Shown here piece by piece: positions 14,152 through 22,601 of a DNA stretch of 33,707 nucleotides. Origin of the DNA: Betaproteobacteria bacterium (lineage in GTDB: Bacteria; Pseudomonadota; Gammaproteobacteria; Burkholderiales; Casimicrobiaceae); assembly GCA_009778785.1 (NCBI GenBank), contig WRFN01000016.1, forward strand, positions 1 to 33,707, in the 5' to 3' direction. The first letter of the stretch is position 1. Each line of letters begins with the position of its first letter. The position numbers were made by a program, and so were the translations under genes. Under the pieces are notes generated by a model, which was not told the DNA's origin, did not search any database, and worked only from the letters and a program-made list of their open reading frames with translations.

Positions 14152-15086
14152 CTGCTTACATCATTCGTCGCTTGTTGCAGATGATCCCGACCATGTTGGG
14201 CGTGGTGCTGCTCTTGTTCGTGTTGTTCAATTGGGTCGGCGGCGATCCGGCGTACATTCTGGCGGGCAAAATGTCCAACGAAGCGCAGATCGCCAACATT
14301 CGTCACCAGTTGGGCGTTGATCAACCGGCCTATGTGCAGATCGGCATTTTTCTGAAGCAAATCGTCACTGCCGATTTCGGTTCGAGCTGGAGCACCAACG
14401 AACCAGTGTCCGACATTCTGAAAACGCGGCTGGGGCCTTCGCTGACCGTGATGGCGCCGCTGATGGTGTTGGGAACACTGCTGGCGATAGCATTGTCGCT
14501 GGTGGTGGCGCGCTTGCGGCGGTCGCTGACAGACAGAACCGTAATGGTGGCATGCACGGTCGGCATGTCGGTTTCGATTCTGGTCTATATCATCGTTTTT
14601 CAGTACGTGTTTGCGTATCGGCTCGGCTGGTTTCCGGTGCAGGGTTGGGGCGATTCGCTGTGGACGAATTTGACGACGTTTGCGGTGTTGCCGATTTTGA
14701 TCGGGCTTTGTGTTGGCTTGGCGCCTGATTTGCGGCTTTACCGCTCTTTCGTCCTCGATGAAATCGATCAGGACTATGTGCGCACTGCGCGCGCCAAAGG
14801 TTTGTCGGAAATGCGCATTCTGTGGATTCATGTGTTGCGCAACGCTTCGATTCCGATTGTCACTTGTGTGATGTCGTCGTTACCGGCGCTGCTGGTCGGC
14901 TCGTTTTTGATCGAGCGTTTTTTCTCGATTCCGGGAATCGGCCGCGAAGTGTTGCTGGCAGTCGAGCGTTCGGACTTTCCGGTGATCAAGGCGATTGCGG
15001 TTTACGTGGCGTTCGCAACGATGTTCGCCAATCTGGCCGCCGATCTCATCTACAAAGCGGTCGATCCGCGGGTTGAGTTGAAATGA
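14148..15086 (+). CDS. ABC transporter permease, DppB/YejB-like
   Basis: This 312-residue inner-membrane permease has an N-terminal helix (YIIRRLLQMIPTMLGVVLLLFVLF), the typical GGDPA and LGVDQP segments, a TM core and the EAA coupling loop ('DYVRTARAKGLSEMRILWIHVLRNASIPIVT'), which contacts the ATPase. The end FANLAADLIYKAVDPRVELK is the standard C-terminus of DppB/OppB permeases. The start codon overlaps the binding-protein stop as ATGA, so translation is coupled. Confidence 0.94.
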   Translation: MTAYIIRRLLQMIPTMLGVVLLLFVLFNWVGGDPAYILAGKMSNEAQIANIRHQLGVDQPAYVQIGIFLKQIVTADFGSSWSTNEPVSDILKTRLGPSLTVMAPLMVLGTLLAIALSLVVARLRRSLTDRTVMVACTVGMSVSILVYIIVFQYVFAYRLGWFPVQGWGDSLWTNLTTFAVLPILIGLCVGLAPDLRLYRSFVLDEIDQDYVRTARAKGLSEMRILWIHVLRNASIPIVTCVMSSLPALLVGSFLIERFFSIPGIGREVLLAVERSDFPVIKAIAVYVAFATMFANLAADLIYKAVDPRVELK

Positions 15087-15099
15087 GGAATTGAGAGCG

Positions 15100-16206
15100 A
15101 TGACCGAAGCGATTCTCTCTTCCGTGACCACGGTTGCCGAAAAACGCGGCAACGGTTTCTGGTCGCTTGCCTGGCAACGCTTTCGTGATGATCGCGTCGG
15201 CTTGGTGTCGCTCGTGATCGTGGCGGCGTTTCTCGTCGTCGTGTTGTTGTCGGCGACAGGACTGGTAGCGGGAAACTGGAATCAGGAAGTGGCAATCCAC
15301 GATGCGCCGCCCGATTTGTGGGGACTGTTGAAACCTGCCGCGCCGGCAGTGGTCGAGAACGCGATGCATCAAGAGCAGGTCACGCCAACGGCGGAGTCGA
15401 TAGAAGAGTGGAAAAACATCGAAGCGATGTTGTCGGCGACGGTGGTTGACCCGCTGGCCGACACGCTGCAAGCGTTGGGCGCAGACCATGAAACCGTCGC
15501 CGTCGTGAAAGAAAAACGCGCCAGCCTGCCGTTCGGCGGCGACCGTTGGGGGCGCGATGTGTTGTCCAAAACGATCAAAGGTTCGCAAACTTCCATCATT
15601 GTCGGCTTGAGCGCAGCGTTGCTGGCGACGTTGTTGGGGACGGTGTTGGGCGCGTTGGCCGGTTACTACGGCGGCCGTATCGACGATGCGCTGAACTGGT
15701 TTTACAACGTGTTCAGCGCTATTCCTTATTTGTTGCTGATTCTGGCGGTGGCGGCGGTGTTGCAACAGCGCGGCGTGACGACGGTCATTCTGATTTTGGG
15801 TTTGACCGGCTGGTCGGGCGTTTTCCGCTTGATACGCGCCGAGTACATCAAGCACCGCGGGCGCGAATACGTGCAGGCGGCGCACGCTTTCGGCGTGCCC
15901 AATCGGCGGATTCTTTTTTTCCACATTCTACCCAACGTGTTTCATGTGGTGCTGGTCAACATCTCGATCCTGGCGGTCGGCTTCATCAAGGCGGAAGTGA
16001 TTTTGTCGTACCTCGGTTTCGGCGTGAAAGTCGATGAAGTGTCGTGGGGTTCGATGCTGAACGACGCGCAAGGCGAATTGATCCTCGGACGGTGGTGGGA
16101 GTTGGTCGCGGCGGGCGGCGCGATGGCGTTGCTGGTGACGGCGTTCAGTTTGCTGACCGACGCGATGCGCGATGCGATGGATCCAAAGATTCAAAAGGCG
16201 TCATGA
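15100..16206 (+). CDS. ABC transporter permease, DppC/YejE-like, with large periplasmic insertion
   Basis: This 368-residue permease is the partner of the preceding one. After TM1 (VGLVSLVIVAAFLVVVLLS) comes a stretch of about 110 hydrophilic residues (roughly 57-165) before the family motif GGDRWGRDVLSKTIKGSQTS; most DppC proteins have a much shorter loop. The core and EAA loop (EYVQAAHAFGVPNRRILFFHILPNV) are normal, as is the C-terminal TDAMRDAMDPKIQKAS. The ATG at 15100 is preferred over an in-frame TTG at 15091, and a purine-rich GAGAG precedes it. The stop overlaps the ATPase start (ATGA). Confidence 0.93.
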   Translation: MTEAILSSVTTVAEKRGNGFWSLAWQRFRDDRVGLVSLVIVAAFLVVVLLSATGLVAGNWNQEVAIHDAPPDLWGLLKPAAPAVVENAMHQEQVTPTAESIEEWKNIEAMLSATVVDPLADTLQALGADHETVAVVKEKRASLPFGGDRWGRDVLSKTIKGSQTSIIVGLSAALLATLLGTVLGALAGYYGGRIDDALNWFYNVFSAIPYLLLILAVAAVLQQRGVTTVILILGLTGWSGVFRLIRAEYIKHRGREYVQAAHAFGVPNRRILFFHILPNVFHVVLVNISILAVGFIKAEVILSYLGFGVKVDEVSWGSMLNDAQGELILGRWWELVAAGGAMALLVTAFSLLTDAMRDAMDPKIQKAS

Positions 16207-17948
16207 TGGTTTCCGAAAACGCTTCAACCTCGCCAACATTGTTTTCCATCGAGCGTTTGTCGGTGGCGTTTCTTCGTCGTCGGCAATCGCCGTTCACGGC
16301 GGTGCGCGAGGTGACGTTCACGATTCGCGAAGATGAAACCGTGGCGCTGGTTGGCGAATCGGGTTCCGGAAAAAGCGTGACGGCGCTGGCGATGATGGGG
16401 CTTTTGCCGAAATACAACGCCGATATTGCGAGCGCCAGCCGAGTCGTTTATCAAGAGCGCAATTTGTTGCGAAACGATGATGAAGCCTGGCGACGTTTGC
16501 GCGGCGCCGACATGGCGATGATTTTTCAAGAGCCGATGACCTCGCTCAATCCGGTGTTCACCGTCGGTTATCAAATGGCCGAAGTGCTGCGTTTGCACAA
16601 AGGCTTGTCGGCTGCCGCCGCGCAAGCGCGTTGTGTCGAATTGCTCGATGAAGTCGGCTTGCCGGAACCGCGCCGGGCGTTGGCGCGTTACCCGAGCCAA
16701 CTTTCCGGTGGTCAGCAACAGCGCGCGATGATTGCGATGGCGCTGGCGTGTACGCCGCGTTTGCTGATTGCCGATGAGCCGACCACGGCGCTCGATGTCA
16801 CCGTGCAAAAACAAATTGTCGAATTGTTGAAGACACTCAAAGCGCGACATCGGATGTCGATTCTGTTCATTTCGCACGATCTGGCGCTGGTCGGAGAATT
16901 GGCCGACCGCATCATCGTGATGCGGCGCGGCGAAATACGGGAAGAAGGCACGACAGAGACCATTTTTTCATCGCCGCGCGACCGCTACACGCAAGCGCTG
17001 CTGCAATGTCGCCCGCGTCTGGACGAAGTGCCGTCGCGCTTGCCGACCATCGACGATTTCATGGCGGAAGTGTCGGCAGAACCGCAGAAGCGGTTGGAAA
17101 GCGCGGAACCATCTCCAACTCCGTCCTCACAAGGGGAAAGGGGTGATTCGCCACCGCTGCTCGAAGTCAGCCAACTCAAGAAAAGTTTTTTCAAACGCGA
17201 AGGCTTGTGGCGACGGCACGAAATTCCGGCGGTCAAAGGGGCATCGTTTACCTTGCGACGCGGTAAAACGCTCGGCGTGGTCGGCGAATCCGGTTGCGGC
17301 AAGACGACGCTGGGGCTGACGCTGCTACGCTTGCATCGAGCGACGGGTGGGACGGTGCGTTTCGACGGGCAGGACGTTTTGTCGCTGTCGGACGAAGCGT
17401 TCATGCCTTACCGGCGACGCATGCAAATCGTTTTTCAGAACCCGTATGCGTCACTGAATCCGCGCTTCACCGTCGGCCAGAGTTTGCTTGAACCGATCTT
17501 GCTGCATCGAATGGCGGTGGGGCGATCCGCCGCGACGACGCTGGCGCTCGATTGGTTGCAGCGCGTCGGTTTGGATCGTGAAGCGTTCGACAAATACCCG
17601 CACGAATTTTCCGGCGGCCAGCGGCAGCGCATTGCCTTGGCGCGGGCGCTGACCGTCGAGCCGGAATTGCTGGTGTGCGACGAGCCGGTTTCGGCGCTAG
17701 ACGTGTCGGTGCAGGCGCAGATTTTGAATCTGCTCAAAGACCTGCAAGCGCAGCTTGGCGTGTCGTATCTTTTTATTTCGCACGATCTCGCTGTGGTGCG
17801 TTACCTGTGCGATGCGGTGATGGTGATGCGCGACGGCGAAGTGGTTGAAACCGGCGATGTCGATTCGCTTTATCGAAATCCGCAGAGCGTTTACACGAGG
17901 CAACTGCTGGAAGCGGTGCCGAGGGGAAGGAATCAGGGAACGGCGTAG
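16203..17948 (+). CDS. ABC transporter tandem ATP-binding protein (YejF/GsiA-like)
   Basis: This 581-residue protein is a fusion of two peptide-transporter ATPases (DppD-like and DppF-like). Domain 1 has Walker A GESGSGKS (51-58), FQEPMTSLNPVF, signature LSGGQQQR (167-174) and Walker B LLIADEPTTALD. Domain 2 has Walker A GESGCGKT (361-368), FQNPYASLNPRF, FSGGQRQR and LLVCDEPVSALD. Both sites look catalytically complete. The linker (300-319) reads SAEPSPTPSSQGERGDSPP, a composition typical of captured intergenic repeats. The start overlaps the permease stop. Its TAG stop lies inside a palindrome shared with queH. Gene order (binding protein, B, C, tandem ATPase) matches the Yej system. Confidence 0.94.
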   Translation: MMVSENASTSPTLFSIERLSVAFLRRRQSPFTAVREVTFTIREDETVALVGESGSGKSVTALAMMGLLPKYNADIASASRVVYQERNLLRNDDEAWRRLRGADMAMIFQEPMTSLNPVFTVGYQMAEVLRLHKGLSAAAAQARCVELLDEVGLPEPRRALARYPSQLSGGQQQRAMIAMALACTPRLLIADEPTTALDVTVQKQIVELLKTLKARHRMSILFISHDLALVGELADRIIVMRRGEIREEGTTETIFSSPRDRYTQALLQCRPRLDEVPSRLPTIDDFMAEVSAEPQKRLESAEPSPTPSSQGERGDSPPLLEVSQLKKSFFKREGLWRRHEIPAVKGASFTLRRGKTLGVVGESGCGKTTLGLTLLRLHRATGGTVRFDGQDVLSLSDEAFMPYRRRMQIVFQNPYASLNPRFTVGQSLLEPILLHRMAVGRSAATTLALDWLQRVGLDREAFDKYPHEFSGGQRQRIALARALTVEPELLVCDEPVSALDVSVQAQILNLLKDLQAQLGVSYLFISHDLAVVRYLCDAVMVMRDGEVVETGDVDSLYRNPQSVYTRQLLEAVPRGRNQGTA

Positions 17949-17961
17949 GGGCTGCCCCTAC
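17945..17961. repeat. Palindrome supplying stop codons to two convergent genes
   Basis: GTAGGGGCTGCCCCTAC is a perfect palindrome around a central T/A (8-bp arms). The TAG at 17946-17948 ends the ATPase gene, and the complementary CTA at 17958-17960 is the TAG stop of queH. The hairpin may terminate transcription from both sides. It belongs to the 'GTAGGGGC' family seen at 1754-1775, 1795-1814 and 28315-28337. Confidence 0.8.
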
Positions 17962-18566
17962 TTCGATTCCTGACTCTTGGCGCCCAGTGTCCGATCTCTG
18001 ATCGAATACACGCAGCCGCAATAGTTCTGCCGATAAAAATGTTCGCGCTTGGCGAGCGCGATGGCGCGCGTCGAGCCGCCGGCTTTGCGCCAGTTATGCG
18101 GCCAGAACGAGATGCCGGGATAACGGGCAGCGGCGCGTTCGCCGCAGGCATGGATTTGTTCGATGTCTTTCCAGCGCGACATGCCTAACGACGTGGCGAA
18201 GATCGTGAAGCCGTTTTCATGCGCGTAGAGCGCCGTGCGTTCAAACCTGAGTTCAAAACATTGGGTGCAGCGCTCGCCGTGTTCGGGTTCGTTTTCCAAT
18301 CCTTGGGTTCGGGAGAACCAGGCGTCGGTATCGTAATCGGCGTCGATGAACGGAATGCCATGCCGTTCGGCGAAACATTTGTTTTCTTCTTTACGAATCC
18401 GGTATTCACGTTCGGGGTGAATGTTCGGATTGTAGAAAAAAACGCTGAAGTCGATTTCGGCGTTGATAAGCGTCGCGATGACCTCGCCCGAGCAAGTGGC
18501 GCAGCAGCAGTGCAACAGCAGTTTGCTGTGGCCTTCCGGAAGGGCGAGGGGTGCGTGCTCGAACAT
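17958..18566 (-). CDS. queH: Epoxyqueuosine reductase QueH
   Basis: This 202-residue enzyme catalyses the last step of queuosine tRNA modification, reducing epoxyqueuosine to queuosine; it is the non-homologous alternative to QueG. The cysteine motifs are intact: [14 protein letters not shown] (C20-C22, C25), [11 protein letters not shown] (C100, C103) and the C-terminal YCGCVYS. Also typical are [20 protein letters not shown] and [16 protein letters not shown]. It starts at the ATG at 18566, 12 bp after the porin stop on the same strand, so it may be read from the porin transcript. It converges with the ABC ATPase. Confidence 0.95.
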   Translation of the reverse strand: MFEHAPLALPEGHSKLLLHCCCATCSGEVIATLINAEIDFSVFFYNPNIHPEREYRIRKEENKCFAERHGIPFIDADYDTDAWFSRTQGLENEPEHGERCTQCFELRFERTALYAHENGFTIFATSLGMSRWKDIEQIHACGERAAARYPGISFWPHNWRKAGGSTRAIALAKREHFYRQNYCGCVYSIRDRTLGAKSQESK

Positions 18567-18578
18567 GATCGTCTCGAA

Positions 18579-19697
18579 TCAGAAAACGTGCCGCAAGCCG
18601 GCGAGGGTACCGATCTGGCTTTGCCCCGGGTTGGGCGAGTTAACGACGAACGACGAGCAGGAAGCCGAATAGGCCGGGCCGCTGCCGCTGTTGTGAATGT
18701 AGCCCATCGAAACGTAAGCGGTGGTGCGCTTCGAGAACGCGTAGCTGCCGCGCAACACCAGCAGGGTCGGGTTGCTGTCGTAAGTGGGGTTGTGCATGTA
18801 GGAAAGCTGGCCGTCGAAGGTGAAGCTCTGCACAGGCACACTGACGCCGAGGTAATAGAGGTTGGTTTGCAACTCGCGGGCGATGGTGTCGATGTTACGA
18901 TGCAGCCAGCCGCCGGCGATTTTGATGGAGTCAATCTTGACGAAGCCGTTCAAGTGATAGCGCTGGTCTTTGTCGCTGGCGTTGTTGAAAGCAATGACCG
19001 CTGCGCCTGGGATGACCGGGATCGGCGCCGCGCCCGCGCCGCCGCGAAGTTCTTCGTAAGCGCTGGCGACGCCCCATTGGGCGGCGTTGTATTTGAGCAG
19101 CAGCCCCCAGCCGGTGCAGGTGTTGTTGCCTTGTTCGCCGCCGCAGTTAGCGACAGGAACGCCGTCACGACCGAGCGAATAAACGCCGCCGAAGGTCAGG
19201 CCGTTGAAGGTGCCGTAATACGAAACGCTGTTGTCGAGGCGCGAGTTGGGAAGGTAACTGTCAAGTGATGCCACACTGTAGGCCGACGGGCCGATCACGT
19301 CGGAATCCATCATCGCGCGGAAGGTGGTTGTCCATTGCCGACCGATATCGACTTGTCCCCAAGCGCCGCGCAGGCCGAGGGTGGATTGCCGACCGAACAA
19401 GCGACCGCCTTGCAGTTGCCCGCCTTGATCCGGCGCGAAGCCGTTCTCCAACACGAAGACGACTTCGGTGCCGTTACCGAGATCTTCCGCGCCGCGAAAA
19501 CCCAGACGCGACGGCACGCTGCCGGAGAGTGTCGGCACGCGAACGACGCTGCCGCTGCCGTTGGATGCGTGATTGAGATATTCGATGCCGGTGTCGATGA
19601 TTCCGTAAATGGCAGTGCTGTTCTCGGCTTGTGCGCCGAAGGTCAAAAACAGACCGGTTATCAGAATAGAAGTTCTGGCGTAAAAACGGTAATGCAA
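18579..19697 (-). CDS. Outer-membrane porin (neisserial/burkholderial type)
   Basis: This 372-residue 16-stranded-type porin has a signal peptide (SILITGLFLTFGAQA/ENS), then the typical betaproteobacterial first strand STAIYGIIDTGIEYL, the SRLGFRGAEDLGNGTEVVFVLENGF stretch, the RLFGRQSTLGLRGAWGQVDIGRQ stretch and SVSYYGTFNGLTFGGVYSLG. It ends in GLRHVF; the terminal Phe is the assembly signal read by the Bam complex. The only start compatible with the signal peptide is a TTG at 19697, preceded by AAGGA at about 8 bp spacing. It forms passive channels for small solutes; selectivity cannot be read. queH follows within 12 bp. Confidence 0.92.
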   Translation of the reverse strand: MHYRFYARTSILITGLFLTFGAQAENSTAIYGIIDTGIEYLNHASNGSGSVVRVPTLSGSVPSRLGFRGAEDLGNGTEVVFVLENGFAPDQGGQLQGGRLFGRQSTLGLRGAWGQVDIGRQWTTTFRAMMDSDVIGPSAYSVASLDSYLPNSRLDNSVSYYGTFNGLTFGGVYSLGRDGVPVANCGGEQGNNTCTGWGLLLKYNAAQWGVASAYEELRGGAGAAPIPVIPGAAVIAFNNASDKDQRYHLNGFVKIDSIKIAGGWLHRNIDTIARELQTNLYYLGVSVPVQSFTFDGQLSYMHNPTYDSNPTLLVLRGSYAFSKRTTAYVSMGYIHNSGSGPAYSASCSSFVVNSPNPGQSQIGTLAGLRHVF

Positions 19698-19891
19698 AAT
19701 ACTTTTCCTTATGTATTTTTGTACGACGACGGAAAGTCAAAGCGTTCCGTCCCCCCAAAGCAAAAATGCGCATGATACCTGAGCGCGCGATAATTTCAAC
19801 CGCAATGAGCGCTTTTTTCATTCAATTTTCACTCAGACGGTTGCTTTCGAATGGCAGAGTTTGCATTAAGAATGTGTCAAGCAAATCTCAA

Positions 19892-19962
19892 CCGCTCGGG
19901 CTGAGTCTGTCGAAGTCCGCAAAGATGCGCCGTTCATCCTTCGACAAGCTCAGGACGAACGG
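19892..19962 (+). repeat. Dispersed palindromic repeat, copy 2 (after the M48 gene)
   Basis: It begins CCGCTCGGGCTGAG, TCTGTCGAAG and ends CTTCGACAAGCTCAGG, ACGAACGG, matching copy 1 (7056-7125) at both arms with a divergent centre. It starts 14 bp beyond the minus-strand M48 stop. Relative to its upstream gene it is in the opposite orientation to the nikR copy, as would not matter for a hairpin. Confidence 0.8.
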
Positions 19963-19976
19963 AATCAATCACATCC

Positions 19977-21773
19977 TCATTCTGGCGCCAAGGTCAGTTC
20001 ACTGCCGGGATAATGCACCATGGATTCAAGCGGCGGCGTATGCAAACAGCCAGCGAGCAGCGAGAGCATTTCCTGTTGTTCCGGCGAAGGTCTGCCGCAA
20101 GCATCATAAAGCGCTTGAAACAAATTTTTCTTTTCATCGAGCGTCAATCGATTCAACCGATCGAGTGCGCGTTCGACCATGTGAGCGTTGGCCGTGGTGG
20201 TCTTGCCGCTGTCGTCAAAATAATCGAGCGTAACTTGCGCCGCCGTTTGTTTGGCATGATTGACGACGAGGTTTTGCAACAACGTCATTTCCGGCGCGCA
20301 ATCGGTCAGGCGCAAGAGGCCGGCAACTTGCGCGTCGGCGGGGCTCGCCATGTCGCGCAGGTAGCGAGCAACGAGAAACGCGACGACTACTTCCAGCAAC
20401 GAGATGTTTTTGTTGGCGGCGATCAGCGTACGCAGCGTGCGGCGCAAGGTGTCTTGCTGCACGGCGGACAGCGTGTGCAGTTGCGCCAGCATCAAGTGCA
20501 AGCGCGTCAACCGCAGATACATTTTTTGAGAGTCGATATCCGGCTCGATGATGTGAGTCTGATAGGAAACGTCATGACCCCAAGCGGCTTCGATATCGTC
20601 GAGTTGCCGACGACGCACAGCTTCGTTATCGCCGTCGAGTAAATTGGCGAAGAGCAACGCCAGCCCGTCGCGCATGGTGAACTCGGTTTCCCGGCCGCTG
20701 AAAGACGCGGCGGAATCCGCATTGAAATACAGAGGCAGCGCTTTGTCCAGCGCGTCAACATCGAGATGCGCGTCCACGGCGGGGAGGGGATTGTCATCAG
20801 GATCGAACTTGGGATCGAGTGCTCGAATGCGTTCAACGAGCGGCGGATGGGTGGCGAACAGTTGCGAGGTTTCAATCGCATCGCCGAGGAAGAAATGGCT
20901 GTAGGTATCGCTTTGCGGCGATTGCAAATACGAGGAACCGTAATAGATTTTTTTAAGCGCGCCGGCCAGCCCCAAGGTTTGCCGCGTGAACTGCACGGCG
21001 GAAGCGTCGGCCAAAGTTTCGCGCTGGCGCGAAATGGCCGCTTGCAACAAACGACCGCCCAACTTGCCGATGTAGCCGATGACGGTGAGCGCGCCGCCGA
21101 AAAAAATAGCCAGTGGCCAGTTGCCCGGGCGAATAAAACCATCATCGCGATTGGAGCCTAACGCGGTGACGCTCAAAATGCTGCGACCGTAAGTGTAAAC
21201 GGCGTAAACGCCGAAGAGCCAGCTTGCTACTTGCGTGTTCAGGCGCATGTCGCCGTTCAGCAGATGGCTGAATTCGTGCGCGATCACGCCTTGCAATTCG
21301 TCGCGACTCAAACGCTCCAGCGTGCCGCGAGTGACGGCCAGCACGGCGTCGGCGGTCGTGAATCCGGCGACAAACGCATTGATCGCGGGTTCGTTCGGCA
21401 GCCAGTACAGCGTCGGCATCGGCGTGCGCGAAGCGATGGCCATTTCCTGAGCGACGTTGCGAAAGCGTTGAAAGTAGGGATGATCCAGCCGCGACAAAGG
21501 CAGAGGTTCGCCGCCCAGATGGCGGGCGATGACGGCGCCGCCGCCGCTGTGCAATTCCGTGCTGCGGACGATACTGGCGCCGATGATGATCAGCAACACG
21601 ACGATGCCGGTGTTGCGCGCATAGACTGTCATTTTTTCGGGCGCAAAAATCAGACAACTGAAACCGACGACGGCGGCGCACAGCACGACCACCAGCGTGA
21701 CGATGAGGGTGAACAGCGCCAAAAAAATCAGCGTTTGCCGACGGGCTTGACGCTGGCTGCGAAAAAAATCCAT
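19977..21773 (-). CDS. M48-family membrane metalloprotease (HtpX-like)
   Basis: This 598-residue protein has two N-terminal membrane helices (about 13-45 and 54-70), then the HtpX-type protease core: PMPTLYWLPNEPAINAFVAGF, zinc site HEFSH (166-170) in ELQGVIAHEFSHLLNGDMRLN, and the third-ligand region RQRETLADASAVQFTRQ. Two further helices lie around the core. The C-terminal 250 residues form a long soluble extension, predicted helical, beyond the usual ~290-residue HtpX. It follows lemA by 27 bp on the same strand; LemA-M48 pairs are a known arrangement. It probably works in membrane-protein quality control, with substrate unknown. Confidence 0.9.
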   Translation of the reverse strand: MDFFRSQRQARRQTLIFLALFTLIVTLVVVLCAAVVGFSCLIFAPEKMTVYARNTGIVVLLIIIGASIVRSTELHSGGGAVIARHLGGEPLPLSRLDHPYFQRFRNVAQEMAIASRTPMPTLYWLPNEPAINAFVAGFTTADAVLAVTRGTLERLSRDELQGVIAHEFSHLLNGDMRLNTQVASWLFGVYAVYTYGRSILSVTALGSNRDDGFIRPGNWPLAIFFGGALTVIGYIGKLGGRLLQAAISRQRETLADASAVQFTRQTLGLAGALKKIYYGSSYLQSPQSDTYSHFFLGDAIETSQLFATHPPLVERIRALDPKFDPDDNPLPAVDAHLDVDALDKALPLYFNADSAASFSGRETEFTMRDGLALLFANLLDGDNEAVRRRQLDDIEAAWGHDVSYQTHIIEPDIDSQKMYLRLTRLHLMLAQLHTLSAVQQDTLRRTLRTLIAANKNISLLEVVVAFLVARYLRDMASPADAQVAGLLRLTDCAPEMTLLQNLVVNHAKQTAAQVTLDYFDDSGKTTTANAHMVERALDRLNRLTLDEKKNLFQALYDACGRPSPEQQEMLSLLAGCLHTPPLESMVHYPGSELTLAPE

Positions 21774-21800
21774 CGCGCGGAAAGTGCGAACGAAAAAGTG

Positions 21801-22388
21801 TTAGAACTGCACCTTCGGCGCTTCGCGTTTACCGCTTTCCGCTTCGAGCAAGGCGGCCGACTGGAAGCCGAACATCCCGGCAACGAAATTGGTCGGGAAA
21901 GATTGCGCCATCGTGTTGTACGACATCACTTCGTCGTTGTACGCTTGCCGCGCAAAAGCGATGCGGTTTTCGGTACTCGCCAGTTCTTCGGTAAACTGCG
22001 TGATGTTTTGACTGGCCTTGAGGTCGGGGTACGCTTCGACCACCAGCATCAAGCGGCCGAGCGATGACGTCAGCGCGCTGTCGGCTTGCGATAGATGTTG
22101 CATCAGCGTCGCGTCGCCGGGAGCGCCGGCGGCGGATTTGAGTTCGCCGGCGGCAGCGCTGCGGGCTTGCGCCACTTCGGTGAGCGTTTCGTGTTCGTGT
22201 TTCAGATACGCTTTGACGCTTTCCACCAGATTCGGGATTAAATCATAGCGCCGCGTCAACTGCACGTCGATTTGCGAAAAAGCGTTTTTGAAAGCGTTAC
22301 GGGCGGCGATCAGCCGGTTGTAAAGAACCGCCAGAATCACGGCAACCACGATGATGAGAATCAGCACAAACAAGAGAAACGAGACCAT
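21801..22388 (-). CDS. lemA: LemA family protein
   Basis: This 195-residue protein has one N-terminal membrane helix (SFLLFVLILIIVVAVILAVLY) followed by the helical LemA domain: NRLIAARNAFKNAFSQIDVQLTRRYDLIPNLVESVKAYLKHE, and later RLMLVVEAYPDLKASQNITQFTEELASTENRIAFARQAYND and FPTNFVAGMFGF. All are diagnostic. The start is the ATG at 22388 with AAAAGGAA upstream; a longer in-frame start at 22424 is not supported. It is first in the lemA-M48 protease pair. The biochemical role of LemA is not established. Confidence 0.95.
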   Translation of the reverse strand: MVSFLLFVLILIIVVAVILAVLYNRLIAARNAFKNAFSQIDVQLTRRYDLIPNLVESVKAYLKHEHETLTEVAQARSAAAGELKSAAGAPGDATLMQHLSQADSALTSSLGRLMLVVEAYPDLKASQNITQFTEELASTENRIAFARQAYNDEVMSYNTMAQSFPTNFVAGMFGFQSAALLEAESGKREAPKVQF

Positions 22389-22601
22389 GTTTTTTCCTTT
22401 TAGGGTGGTGGAAAAATACAACATCGGTGAAATAAAATTATCGCATAAAGCGAGGTTTTGAAAAGGCGTTTTTTAGTGGGCGGGGCTATGTTGAATCAAT
22501 GAGACATTGCCATTTTTTGCGGTTGCTGTTATGTTCGAGCTTATTAGCACGAACACCGATGCGGGGACAGGTTGTCGCCGCGATGGTTATAGGATCGCAT
22601 C

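Noticed and set aside
15046-15924. 292-codon minus-strand open frame opposite the DppC-like permease
   Set aside because: Composition (Arg, Gln, His runs) is that of a shadow frame; the plus-strand permease is certain.
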